Shown: positions 51,212 to 63,012 of the stretch, piece after piece
Position numbering within the stretch: the stretch's first letter is position 1
Layout: every line of letters starts with the position of its first letter
From: Hypholoma sublateritium FD-334 SS-4
Taxonomy: Eukaryota > Basidiomycota > Agaricomycetes > Agaricales > Strophariaceae
Assembly (NCBI GenBank): GCA_000827495.1
Contig: KN817522.1
Coordinates: 186,001-250,000 of the forward strand
Reading direction: 5' to 3'
Length of the DNA stretch: 64,000 nucleotides
Made by a program: the position numbers and the translations under genes
The notes under the pieces: model-generated
Databases searched by the model: none
Told to the model about the DNA's origin: nothing
The model's input: only the letters and a program-made list of their open reading frames with translations

Positions 51212-52226
51212 AGTTGACTGAGGATGGAGTTTGAACAATCGAATGTAAGTAGTTGTTGTATAACGATATTATGTCACAAACTATCGGAGATTAAATCGGA
51301 GCTGGCACGAACCGTCACCACGTTCCCGTCACGACTCAAATCTTTCACTGTTCGGATTGCCTACATTCTCCCGGAAACGTCAACCGCTGAATCTGTCTTG
51401 CGCACATCTCCGGCATGCTGTTCGGATGCACCCCGACTTGGAAGCGCAAAGACGAACACTTGGCAAAAGCTTGAATCTCATTCTTTTGGTTTTCTTACTT
51501 GTTTAACTGAATATCGTCGCTGAGTTGCAGTGAGGCTTCCATAAGATATAACTCGTCGCATATTGAGCTGCGTAACCGAGGTTTTGCATTTCTACGCCAA
51601 AATGTACGCTGGGGGCAATGCTTAAATTGTGCTTCAAGTCGTGCCACTGCTGCACTTACTTATTCGCCCAACGATCTAGGTCAGAACACTCTGTTACTGG
51701 CCCCTTGTCGTTGCTCAATAGAGTTTGCATACTGTACGTTATTTTTTTCAGCTCAGATAACACTCGACTCGGTATTAACTCTAGACCTTCATCTACAGCT
51801 CGAAGTCACAGATACTATGGCAAACGGATCAAGCGTGCCCAAGAGGGCATGATTGATTTCTATCCCCGCCCCAGGAAAGGGAAGTAAATGCGATGCTTCG
51901 GTTCAAGCCGAAGAGTAGATGGAAACACACGACGAGAGAGAAACCCACAAGATTGAAGGCATCGACAAAGAATCTCACAGCAGTATGCAAGGACGCAGGT
52001 TAAACCTAGACAATTTCATAATGTCTCCCCATGCAAACAAGTAAGTTCGTGAACAGGAAATGTAACTCACGTTTTCGAACCACTTTTAGGTAAGAAGGTA
52101 GGGACTCGCTTCCGTTCCATATAGAAGACCGAAACATTCGAAAACGAGGGTTCGAATGACTTTAAATAGTCAGATGGTAGGGAATTATCCATAAGGTGTC
52201 GTTACATCTTCTCCCCTCCTTTCAAC
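51212..52226 (+). other. Upstream of POL1; possible small spliced gene at about 51.22-51.85 kb
   Basis: A plus-strand 99-codon frame starts at an ATG at 51224. A second frame is open from an intron-like acceptor at 51530 to a TGA at 51852; removing a GTCAGA-to-CAG intron (about 51680-51752) keeps it in frame to the C-terminal VTDTMANGSSVPKRA. This looks partly gene-like, but I could not join the two parts in frame and do not recognise the product. The ATG at 51224 is only 12 bases from the POL1 start on the other strand, which counts against it. The rest of the stretch, to 52226, holds the MYND gene promoter, with a TATA-like TTTAAATAG at 52161-52169. Confidence 0.3.
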
Positions 52227-54500
52227 ATGATCCACGACCATCGGTACTATCGTGAATTCATCTCTCGTCTCAAGCGCCCTGCCATGGCTATCGGCGACGC
52301 TACTGCTAATTCTGAGCAGTCTCTCGAGTCGTATATGTCCTATGGAATAGGAGCAGGACCCGATGGAAGGACAGTCGTTCAATTACATTGCGGTAATATG
52401 AATGGTCTGCACAACTGTATGAACAGTGGAGTGTTGTCATGTTCCCAGGTATTCAATTTATATATTTATTTATACTGGAAAGGCGCTCATAATTGGGCCT
52501 GACAGTGCTCTCTTATCAAGGTATTTGATTCTTATTTAGGTAGGACAACTTCATGTATATATTTGTATGATCTCACAGTACTGCTCTGGCCGATGCCAGC
52601 GCCGCCATTGGTCAAAGCATCGCATAGACTGCGAACACCCTTACATGGCTGAGCGATGGGAGCCCGAATGGATGACCCAGAACCGCCAGCCGTTACTGTC
52701 AAATCTGAGGTTCTTGCCCTCATCCTTGTCCACTGAAGTCTATAAAAATGTAGGTGTCCCTGCTTATGATTGTCTAAATCTCCTAGACAATGAAGGAACG
52801 GGCGACCCAACAAGGAACATCAAAATATGCATGACTTGTGAGCAGCTGAATAATATTGTCATTTCCAAGAGCCCATGGCTCAGATATTCGCAGCCGCTGG
52901 GGACATACGCAATCTAGTACAAACCGTTAACAATATCCCGGACGGCCACTCGGGAAAGGTCAATATACTTGTCAACAATAGCAATGCCATCGTCCTCAAT
53001 CGAATGCTCGTTATCCTATGTGTCCTCCTCAATTCCGGCCCCGCGATAGAAGAGTCCGCCGAACTGGCAACACATCTCATGTATTCTGTAAGCCTGCCTG
53101 AAACAGGTGGCTCGTATGTTCGATATTGTGCGAACCTGATATATGGCGAGGATTCTTGTGACCGAGAAATGTCGTTCCAAGTGGCAATCAAGACCAGAGG
53201 AAGGGGACGATTATATTCCGCTCAGCCAGCTTCCAGCATCAGGCGGGTAACCGATATGTTCTCCTCGGACTATTCCCTTGCCAAAGCAACGGCAAGCATG
53301 AAAAACGCTGTTCAGGATCCTTTCTATGTTGACGACCGAGAGAAATTAGTCTCGACCTTGAAGCCAGGGCATCGAGTAGCACTGCATCGATTTTGGCAAA
53401 CTGGCATTCTGGCCCCCTTTTCAACAGATCTGAAAGCGTTCAAATCTCCGAACAGGTGCTGTGCGGGTCAAATTATTGCCCAATCGACATATTAACACCA
53501 CCTCCAGGCTGATGTTTACTCCTCAAGGCGAATGGATGGGTACGAATAGCGCTGTCAATCCTCTCCACGGCTGGGATGTGGCCGCTGTGCAGCAATCAGG
53601 ACTTGAAAGTGGATGCGATCCAGCAGGCGACATCTTCGGTTGTCTCTTCTTCCACATCAAATCAGAACTCCGTGAATTCGCCGTCCGTGTGAAAGAGCGC
53701 GATATTAGCATTCATCTCCTGCAGTATGATTCTCGCCTCCTTTCCAAAGGGATCTCAATAGGCGTTCTGCCCGAATTCTCTGATGCCTCCTTTGATCGCG
53801 TCGACATCGGTGATATGAGCGATCGGTTGAGCGTCACTGAATGCCTCACGGATTGGGCGGCTCTGCTCAACAGAAACAACGAAAAGGCGTGCATCATCAT
53901 GCACTCTAAGAAGTGGCATGAAGAAACCCCTATGTCTATTGCCCGGGACAATCCTCGAGCTCTGAAGGTTCTTACTGAAAGGTGTAGGCGCGTTTCCTCT
54001 GTAGTGGGTGCCAATTCTATTCGCCTCAGTCCTTGGTGCCGATCTGATTGTCCACCTTAGAAACCAACACTCAGACCACTCTTCAGTGGCTCTCAAACTC
54101 GGTTCTCGTCCCGCTTACTAGCTTCTCTGGACGCTTTCGTTGATCACGAAAGAGCATTCCTGGAATATCTAGACAATCAAGGGGCGCAGTCTACATGCTG
54201 CAAGCTCGGAATATCCCTTCGACAAATTCATTGTGTACACCCAAAAGTCGGTCTTTTGTGACCTGACGCTCTACTTCGTTCTTCAATTAATGTCATGCCC
54301 AACAGAGAACCGGTATTCCAATCCATCTCGTCTCCCAGAAGCTGCCCAACTTATCTAAGGAAGAATTCTACGAGCAATGTAGTGAATCTGCCTTCACGGG
54401 ATATGATTCTCGCTGATCAATTTATTTCCTTCTAGTTATACTCGGTGGGGCAGACCTCACTATTAGGTTTGCGGAATTTGAAGCTATTGCTTCCAACTAG
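52227..54500 (+). CDS. MYND-type zinc-finger protein, C-terminus apparently frameshifted
   Basis: Member of the large agaricomycete family with an N-terminal MYND finger followed by a DUF4470-like domain. Exons: 52227-52448, 52506-52520, 52579-52837, 52894-53455, 53508-53983, then 54030 onward. The finger is assembled across tiny exon 2 (CSQ, CSLIK, YCSGRCQRRHWSKHRIDC). The following domain reads AGDIRNLVQTVNNIPDG and ESAELATHLMYSVSLPE. From 54030 the frame (LGADLIVHLRNQ) stops at 54119-54121, but homologous-looking sequence continues in another frame: LLASLDAFVDHERAFLEY, intron 54247-54305, GIPIHLVSQKLPNLSKEEFY, intron 54379-54435, GGADLTIRFAEFE, stop 54498-54500. A one-base frameshift around 54090-54105, a pseudogene, or a missed splice could explain this. 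Function unknown. Confidence 0.7.
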
Positions 54501-54893
54501 CCATGTCGTCGCGAACCGATCGGACATACTTATTCAACACGCTATGTAGTCTTGCCCTAGTCGATTGGTAGAAAGCTGAACTAATCTTGGGGTAATTGTT
54601 TCCGTAGATGGATCATCGAATCGTATAAGATACAGTTTGGCCCATATCCTACTTCGTGCCAATGTATTGTATGCAGATAAAATTGTATAGTTGAAGCCTC
54701 TACTCTAATATAATATAGCTACATAAATAATCTATTCTAGGAAGGTTATTACAGCGTATTCTATGCATACACATCCATATTCCCCGATACCTTTAGGTAG
54801 AGGGTTTTATAATGTATTGGATCTTGTCAGAGGGTCAAATAAATCATTGGCAAAGCATGATCGTCGTAATCACGAATCAACGAGCAGTATACA
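54501..54893. other. Convergent intergenic region, MYND gene / MFS transporter
   Basis: AT-rich spacer holding two 3' ends. No gene se seen; poly-A-like AATAAA-type runs occur but none can be assigned. Confidence 0.45.
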
Positions 54894-57351
54894 TCAGGTG
54901 GCTGTCATGACTGCGCGAGAGAACTTGCTCTTCATCCTAATCGTGGGTCCATAGAAAAATAGTATCTGTCGAGTAATGATAAAAGTGAGTGAATGCATCC
55001 AAGGAATGTGACAAGACGTACAAATGGGATTGGTATCATCAGGGACGCAAGAATTCCGAATAGGGTATTTGCCCATTTATAGTTCAGGTTGCGGTACATC
55101 TGCGTCGTGAAGAGCGGAAATGCAGTTGCAGACAAATTTCCTGTTTTGTTTGGCTATAGTGAGCCACGCATTCTATAAGCTATACAAAATCAAATAGTTT
55201 CACTTACGGGCAAGGCTCTGGCCTGCCAAAGCCGATGACGCAAAGGGGCCATAACTGGTAAGAAGATTTACTATCAGGGTAGTTCAGGTATCCCACGATG
55301 AATGCGCGTACCAGTCAGCCAGATACGAAAAAACGGCCAGATATACAATGAATATTCCCCAGAAGAAGATTGTTATACCTATGGCCAAAGCTATCCAAGG
55401 AACCCCGGGTAAAGAAGACCATGCATATATGAACATTCCCGCCGGAATGAGTACTGCTGCAACACAAGCAAGATACAGCCGCGCTTCCGGTCCTCGAGAG
55501 GGAAAGTTACGTCTAAAAAGTAGATTTGAATATAATGGCATCACATACGACTAAACACCCACGCACTGATACAATTTCTCCTGGAAAAGGTTGGTGGTGA
55601 ATCCGAGCACAGATGCAATGCTGTGGGGGAATATGGGATTCAAGAAGTGAGAAATGCATTGAAAAAGGGTACTGACACTAATGTCGCAAATATTGTGCCT
55701 GTTTCTCCAACGTTGAAATGATGGAGAGTCGTAAACACCCCGGAGACCGACCTGCGCTCGTAAGTTACATGCCCCGCAGAATACAAGAAATTACACACTC
55801 AATCAAGCAGTACAAAATGCCCCAAGAAAATCCTATCCATAACTGGATGAGCGTTGATGGTTGAATTTTGTTTCTATAGGCATGGGAATATAACATAAAC
55901 TGCTTACGCTAAATCCGAGGACTACTGGCTCAGTAAATAGCAAGTCTGTTTCAGTTCTAATTAGCTGGGCAGCCTTACAAGGGCGAGCACTAGAACTTAC
56001 GAACAGGTCGTGTGCATGATATCCAGATAAGCGTTTTAAGGCTCGCTCGCTCGTCTTCCACACGCGCCCGGTATCGATGGTCTTCGGTGTTCTTTCTTAA
56101 TTTTTTTGCTATCCGGGTCAACAAAATGGATGATCGGGTTTCCTTCATGAAGAAAAATAGAATAATGACATATGCACCGCATATTCTATGAATTGAATCG
56201 AAACACCCCAGTTAGCATGACCATTCATATAAAGACAGGAAGGCCCTGCGACGTACATCATTTGTATCCATTGTATCCATTTCCACTCCAGTTTCGAGTT
56301 CATCTCAATCCAGCCCGCAAATATAGGCCCCAGCCCAGTCCCACCTACAGCGGCTAGGGCAAAGTAGGACATAGGCAATCCTCGCCTAATATGGGTATCG
56401 TTGGCGAACCATCCACACCACAGCTAATGGCGTCACGTACTCTTTTGGAGACCATATGTCGGCTATTGTTCCACCGACCATAGTTGCCCCAGTAGATCCG
56501 CATGCGCCCTGTATGAAGCGGGCGATAAGGACGGTTTGAATATTTGGGGCCCTAGGTGAGATCAGCATACAATTTACGCGGTAGCAATAGACGGAGAGCT
56601 TACAATGCAATCATCATATACATCAAGAGAAATCCGATTCCAGAGCCAATGTATAACGGTAGTCGTCCAAATTCCTCGCTGAACGAAGCGGTGACGAGCG
56701 GAATGATTCCAAATCCAAGTGCATACACACTTAGTCCAATTGTGGCTTGGAATTCAGTACAGTTCAGATCACGCATCATGCTTCCAAAGCCCGGATTGTA
56801 AGACGATGCGGTTGAAGCTGTGACTGTAAGTGTGTGTTTCCAAAGCGGATTAAAGCGACCTTACATGCTAGTAAGGTTGAGAAACACGCTATTGCTGTGA
56901 TCACCCATTTTTTATTGTTCCCGAAATTCATCGGATTGTGCTCGTTTTCTGGCCCGAACTCAATCTACAATGGCGAGTCAGATATTTGAAATTGATAATT
57001 GACGGTATCCGTGCTCACATATATCGGTTCATCCTCTTTCGCGCCCTTCTCAGCGCGTGAACTTTTTTCGCGCCCCCTTCCAAAGATCAAATGGCCAAAC
57101 CGATGAGGCAAGGTCTCGTCGATTTCATCCTCAGTTGGGCGAAATTCCTCCCGAAGAGAGATGCGGGGATCCAAGCTTGGTTCGCGGGTATTTTCTAAAG
57201 ACTTGAAAAGCAAATTCTCTTCAAAACCGCTCGTCGGGTCCAGAGTGGTTGTTGCGGACACATCTTCCCCAGCAGTCAGTACGTCGAGGGACTGGAACAG
57301 GCCCTCGCGAACGGGATTACTGTGGCTAGGCTGCTTCCCAGCAGAAGTCAT
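54894..57351 (-). CDS. MFS transporter, drug:H+ antiporter (DHA1)-like
   Basis: Twelve-helix secondary transporter, probably plasma membrane, of the fungal DHA1 multidrug/polyamine type. Fourteen exons: 57019-57351, 56865-56964, 56604-56823, 56441-56551, 56257-56385, 56001-56185, 55908-55945, 55799-55842, 55677-55751, 55567-55620, 55312-55512, 55208-55254, 55022-55140, 54894-54965; 1728 nt, 575 aa. A hydrophilic N-terminal region of about 110 residues precedes the motif NPMNFGNNKKWVIT. Helices follow, with ARFIQGACGSTGATMVGG and the antiporter motif C-like GGTGLGPIFAGWIEMN. The central loop has MKETRSSILLTRIAKKLRK. The C-terminal half includes GVPWIALAIGITIFFWGIF. The substrate cannot be told from sequence. 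Exons of 38-75 nt are supported by unbroken frame and hydrophobic pattern. Confidence 0.92.
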
Positions 57352-60120
57352 GTCGCCTTATGTGAGGGGGACGATAATGGGTGGGTAGAGCATGTCATTC
57401 AAATCAACTTATGATGAGGGTATTTATGGGGCCAGCGTTTGGGAGGGCGGGATATTGAGGGGTCAGTTGCTTGGTGCTTCGGCATAATTTTAATCCACTT
57501 GCAAGGAATGCAGGGAATGTCTGGAGGGTATGCCGCAGTGCCGAGATCCCGTACCCGGCGAATCGGCGTTGAGTTTGTGTTAGTCACTCTTTGGTATTTG
57601 CGCTCGGCTTGCGCAATGCGCATTGCGAGACCGATTAGAAAGGCAAGTACCAGGTCATGTTGATATCTAACCCGGCTTCAAAAGTCTCCATGGGCAAGTG
57701 CGCATTTTGCGTGTACGCTGATATTTTCGCGCCAGGACTGGCCTCCACAGCTGGTTACTATAATTTGCAAAGGTTAACCCTCCAGGCATGCACACTGCAG
57801 ACAGCCGCCTCATAGCTTCTGTATGATTGACTCTCTGGATTAATTGGAAGCAGAAGGTGGACAGGAGGTGTAACGCGGTGGAATAATACCATGACCACTT
57901 ACTAGCCAGATATACGATGATCAAACAAGATAGCATTTGTGCCCGTCGGTCGTTCGACGATTAAAAATAGACACCGAAAGTATGCAATGCTTAACCTGGG
58001 ACCTCTGGCATGCCACCGACGACCTTTCACAGTGTTAAATGGCTGATGTTGGCGAGACTAATTGAAGAGAAGCAGGTCGATTTGAGGAGAACATTGAGGC
58101 TTCGGTGACCAGTGAAAAAGGATCGGTACATCTCAATCTGCCATTTAGTGATCTTCAAGTTCCGATTTGGTTCCGATTTGTTATCTGCCGCCCACGATCC
58201 CACGCGAGCGGCGGCAGCACGCGGCCCACGGACCAACATCCAACATGCAAGATTGTTTCTTGATTGTCTCCAAGCTCTTCCGACACTTTCGCTCAACGTC
58301 CGTGCACCCTCATCACACCGGATCTAACCCATCAGGCCAAAGCATGCTGCTCGAGCGCGACCGTAAAGGACTGTAATAGCCATGGCATGTCATCTCACAT
58401 GCGTGGCCGCCGGGGCTCCAGCACGAAGTTCGACGTGCTCTCAGGCTCTTTCTTGGCTTGCTTTAATTATAACAAAGCTGCGACCTTCCCCAGCCTTTCC
58501 CCTTCTGTCGTTTGTTGAGCTCTGACGCAACCTCTCTGCATTACTATTCGAGTGTTTTGTTCACCAGCCGTAGCTGCTGGTGGGTACCCATCAAGTCGCT
58601 ATCGGGCGAAAGATTACAGACAAGGTAGTCGGATTTGGGTGGCCTAAATTGCTGCGCATCTCCGTGGGTTTCGCCTCGTGAAGACAGCTGACGCAAAAGT
58701 AGCCCGTGAAATGCCCCGCTCAAATCCTTTTGTCAGCCATCGAGATAAATCAAGGTCCAGAATGACGAAGCCACCCAAAAAGTTGTCTCCAGTGATCTAT
58801 ATAGGAAAGCATTAAAAGAATGCAGTCTTACATGTCAATATCAACATACGGTTACACACTACCCAGAACGTTCAATGTACCGAGTGAAAAACCTCCAACT
58901 GTCATTCGTCTCATTCATCCGAACGGACGGTACTCCTTACCCGCCCTTGCGCTAACTATCCTGGTTTTTTCAACATTACTTGCGGGCACGAGTATGCTGA
59001 CCGTCAGGGCAAAGTTCCAACGACTCTGTCTTGACTCAATCAAGCTTTTTCATACATAAACTGACAAACTCTTGCACAATACTTCGTGTATTAAAGGGAT
59101 AGACGGTCACGATATGTCTACTGCGGGTGGCTTCTTTGGGCTGCATCGCCGTACATGAGAGGTCTCCAAAGCTGAATTCGAGGGCACAGCGCCGTTTTGA
59201 ACGCTGGATTTCCGCTACGCGTCCGTCTATCTTTCGCAATTGCTTTCAGCCGGGTTATCAATTCGTGTGTTCCCCTGTTCAAAATTCTGCCGCCATACAA
59301 CGATACTTTGCCCATTTAGTAATTGTGGGCCGCTGCCGTACTCCGGCCTTTTACCTCAGGCCGACGGCTGTCCGACACTCTTCAGCAGCCCAATCGTGCA
59401 TTTGGCAGTGCTCTCGGGCTGCGTCATCGGGGCAACGCACCGACACCTCGTGTCTGTCTACGTTTTCTGGATCGACTTGACCAATCTCGCAGATAGTGTG
59501 TTCAAATGTAGGATCCAGACTCGGCACGACTCCCGATGCCAATACCAAAGTGGCTTGAGACTCTCGAGCCAAGTGGAGAGGGCTTCAACGTCACAACGAT
59601 ACGAACGATACGAACTGTGGGTTGAGCTAAGCATAGCAGAAGGAAAGCCTGCCTATCGCAAAGAAATAAACATATAACGACGTCGAAAACCAGATAGTCG
59701 ATGAATTCATCAGAATTGCTGAGCGCTCGCGCTCAGGGTCCTCTGCTTTTGGATTTCAGCGGCTTCTGTGATCCACAACATGAACAAGCCAACTTCAAAG
59801 TGCATATGGCAGCCAACTCTGGCTCTCTGCAATTTACTCAACTGCGGACTTGTCTTTCTTGATTCAAATTTATTCAAGCATTTTACACCAGCTTGTATTT
59901 TACATGCTCCGGTTTACTAATTATCTAGGTAATGTCATGATCTGTTTACAGTCTGGGGGAATGATGGGCCGAGACAAATGTGCTGCAATGCAATAATTAA
60001 TGGAATAATGATTAGCGACAATGAAAAAAACCGTGGTCCGAGCGGGCTAGTGGTATGATGGTATTCATGTCGCGAGGAAAGGCCAACGTATGTCATGGTA
60101 GAAAGCGGGTACGCGTGTAT
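57352..60120. other. Long interval without a supported gene
   Basis: 2.8 kb between the transporter start and the PIF1 stop. Open frames are short. One of 79 codons (58820-59059) follows a TATA-like CTATATAGG by about 20 bases and has one hydrophobic stretch (LPALALTILVFSTLLAG), but it has no recognisable family. No terminal inverted repeats, LTRs or transposase motifs were seen. Confidence 0.45.
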
Positions 60121-62517
60121 TCAGTTATCAGAGATGGTGGAGAGGGACTTGCTCCACTCAATTACTCTGGGATGAGCCATGACCTATCGAACACAATAAT
60201 ATTAGTTAGTGTCGACAGATAATAACCGAGACTTACTTTGCTTTCATTGAAGTTGAGAACTTGAAGACCTTCAAGGGATGTAGCTCGTGAAAGCGCGACA
60301 TATGCTTGTCCTGGGTGCAACACATTGAGAAAGGGAACATGCTTAATCGTTGAGACTCACCCTTTTCGAAAATCTTGGCAAGGTCAACTTTGACACGCTC
60401 CAGCGTCTGTCCTTGAGATTTATGGATACTCATTGCCCATGAAAGAATCAATGGGAGCTGGTAGTAGAATAAGCTTGAAGCGCCTGCGAGTGCAAAGCGG
60501 CACGCACCTGGCTTCGACTGGTCTCTGACTTGCCGTTGAGCTCGTCCACTTTCCAAACTTCCGGCATGACAAGCACTCGACGCTTACCACCTCTTGGAAG
60601 AATGAATTCCACGACAGGATACGGTTTCGACACAACTGCAGCTGCTACTGCACTTGCTGTTTTCCTGCCGGCCGACCCCACTCCAGTTGTCACAATAGAA
60701 GCACCAAGGACACCCGACTCTCCCGCTGTAGCATCCTTGTCGTGTGCGGTGGAATAAATGGCAGGATCTACGAAGCGCAGTACACGACCCAAGCTGCCAT
60801 TGACAAGCGTTTCATCGTGGTTTTTGATCAACATGACTTGAGCATCAACTCGGAGATCTAGAATGGCAGGGGCCATTAGATTATCCAATAGTCGCTTTTG
60901 CGTATCATTTGTGGCCCCGTGATCTTTAGCAGTGTAGCGATTGGAATCTGTGGCAAGGCGTCGCAGTCTCGCCTCGTTGGCTTTGTCTACATCCTCTCTT
61001 CTAGGATATCTTTTAAAATGGTCAGAATGAGAATTCTAAAGCGACCGAATAGTCATCGCACAATTCTGTAGGGCCTATTCCGTCATCATATTCGATCGTG
61101 CGCGCAAGCTTTCGGAATGTTGCGATAGATTGCTTCGAAAGAATACCAAAGCGCATATCGTTCAGCATATTCACAAATGCTAATTATTTTTACTTTTAGA
61201 AAGCACGTATAGAAAAAAGGTATGAAAATGCGCACTTTGGTCATGTTGCCTGAATACCTTCGTAAGGTTGAAAGTATGTTTCATTGTTTCTGCCCACAAC
61301 TCCGCTTCGAAGGCAAACTTTGGCAAACCGGTCTTTTTCACTGGGGGTAATTGAAAAAAATCTCCTGTTACAATTATCTTAAGAAGCAAAGGACGTCAAA
61401 ACACTCAGAGAGTACCAGAACAAATATATACGTACTTGCATTCCGCCAAAGGGTTTGGGGTTATTTCGTAATGCAGAACCGATCTTTGATAGGTTATCAA
61501 ACATATCTGCGTCGAGCATGGACACTGGAAATATGTAGTCGGCGCGAGCCACGAACAATTTTATCTGTAACTCTGCACTTACCTTCGTCAATGATCAGTA
61601 CCTTGGTAGTTCTCCACCGCTGCGCGGCCTGCCTATTTTTCTTGACTTTGGCTATCAATTGGCTTAACGGAAGGTCGCCTAGGCCAAATCCTGCGAACTT
61701 GTGGAGAGTAGTCCCTCCAATATTGCACGCGGCAACTCCTATTAGACTCGTTAGTGGCAACTTATAACTACAGGCGACGTTGTCTACTTGCCAGTTGCTG
61801 CCGTAATTGCTACAGCCTCCGGAGCACGATGTATAATGCGAAGAGACGTGATAGATTCACGCAGCAGAACGGACTTTCCGGTGCCTGGTAAATCGGGTAA
61901 ATAACTGGCCAAGGCTTAGAAATGACAACTCACCGGCACTACCTGTGTAGAACACATTTTCTCCTTCCTTGATGAGACCAAGTACTTTGTTCTGTTCAAC
62001 ACTAAGAAATACCGACGCCACGGATTCAAAGTTGGTTGGGGTTGCTCGGAATAAAGATAGATCACCGGCCTGCGAAGGAGCAGTCCTTCTTGAGCTAGAA
62101 TGAGCTGACCACAGAGCTCTGACACGGAGAAATTTACACGAACTCTGCCTTCTGAACAGTGGTAGCGGAAACTTTCTTAATATCGTCCCATTCGCGAGGC
62201 ATTATCCGCTTTCTTTTTGGCATAGGGCCACTGTCTGGAGAGGAGCTGCGACGTTTATTCACTGAAGAGGTCGCAAGAGGAGCATTTCGAGGAGAAGAGG
62301 TCTCTTTTTCTGCCTGAGCTGCAGCAATGCCTTGATTAATGGCATCAAGCCGGGAAACGCGGGTGGGTATTGCTTTAGCTGGGGGAGGGACGGTCGGAAG
62401 TGGGGACGAGGCGGGCCATACAATAGGTTGTGATGAATTTTGCGCCTGGGATTGCTCCTGCGAGCCACCAAAGTGACGAGAGACGGTACGCAGACCAGAC
62501 TGTGGTGCTTTTGCCAT
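60121..62517 (-). CDS. PIF1: Pif1-type 5'-3' DNA helicase
   Basis: Superfamily 1B helicase that unwinds G-quadruplexes, removes telomerase from ends and maintains mitochondrial DNA. Eleven exons: 62138-62517, 61934-62094, 61792-61884, 61583-61738, 61436-61524, 61236-61377, 61062-61179, 60508-61009, 60361-60457, 60237-60310, 60121-60183; 1875 nt, 624 aa. The N-terminus is Ser/Pro-rich with a basic PMPKRKRIM stretch. Walker A ([11 protein letters not shown]) is split by an intron, as is Walker B ([15 protein letters not shown]). Other motifs are [83 protein letters not shown] and [19 protein letters not shown]. The third intron (61739-61791) has a GC donor. It is short for the family, with a compact C-terminus. 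Confidence 0.96.
61739..61791 (-). other. GC-AG intron of PIF1
   Basis: The donor reads ACTG then GCAAGT, the known GC-donor consensus, and the acceptor is AATAG. Splicing here gives [13 protein letters not shown], the invariant Pif1 motif, while the nearest GT (4 bases further) shifts the frame and destroys it. Length is 53 nt. Confidence 0.85.
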
Positions 62518-63012
62518 GAGGGAGTAGAGGTAAGTCGAACAAACTAAAATCGCTTTAATACTACTAGTGATCCGTGGGAAAAACACGAACGCGAACCATC
62601 ACGTGCTTTATATGGAATATCAGTCACATGCAAGTCACATTGTTACTTATTTAATATTTAAGGTACTACTTAACTACTTACCCCAGGCTTCAGAATCCAG
62701 ATCTTCGAGTTCAGAGAAATGGGAGCGCTTTGTTTCAATTGCTTGACGCGCTTGCATTATTGACCAAGCGTTCGAGAAGCCAGGATTTATATATCTGTAT
62801 TACTTATGTATTTGACCGAGCTGTGTGACCTCGGAAGACGCCGCTGAATGCGGCAGTTTCGTTCCCAGTGTATACGTACTTACCCAACTTACCCAGTATC
62901 ACGCAGTTGAAATTGTTTGTGGCTCTGTTTGTGCTCTGTTTCTAAATCTGCAATATCACCTCCAAGTCCAATCTTGATATTGGGAATATCGCCCACCCAG
63001 AATTGATCCAAA
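62518..63012. promoter_or_regulatory. Divergent promoter region, PIF1 / ARP8
   Basis: 495 bases between two divergent start codons, AT-rich, without a clear TATA box at standard spacing. No gene seen. Confidence 0.45.

Noticed and set aside
57352..60120. Transposon remnant in the longest gap
   Set aside because: No terminal repeats, target-site duplication or transposase/reverse-transcriptase motifs were found by eye.
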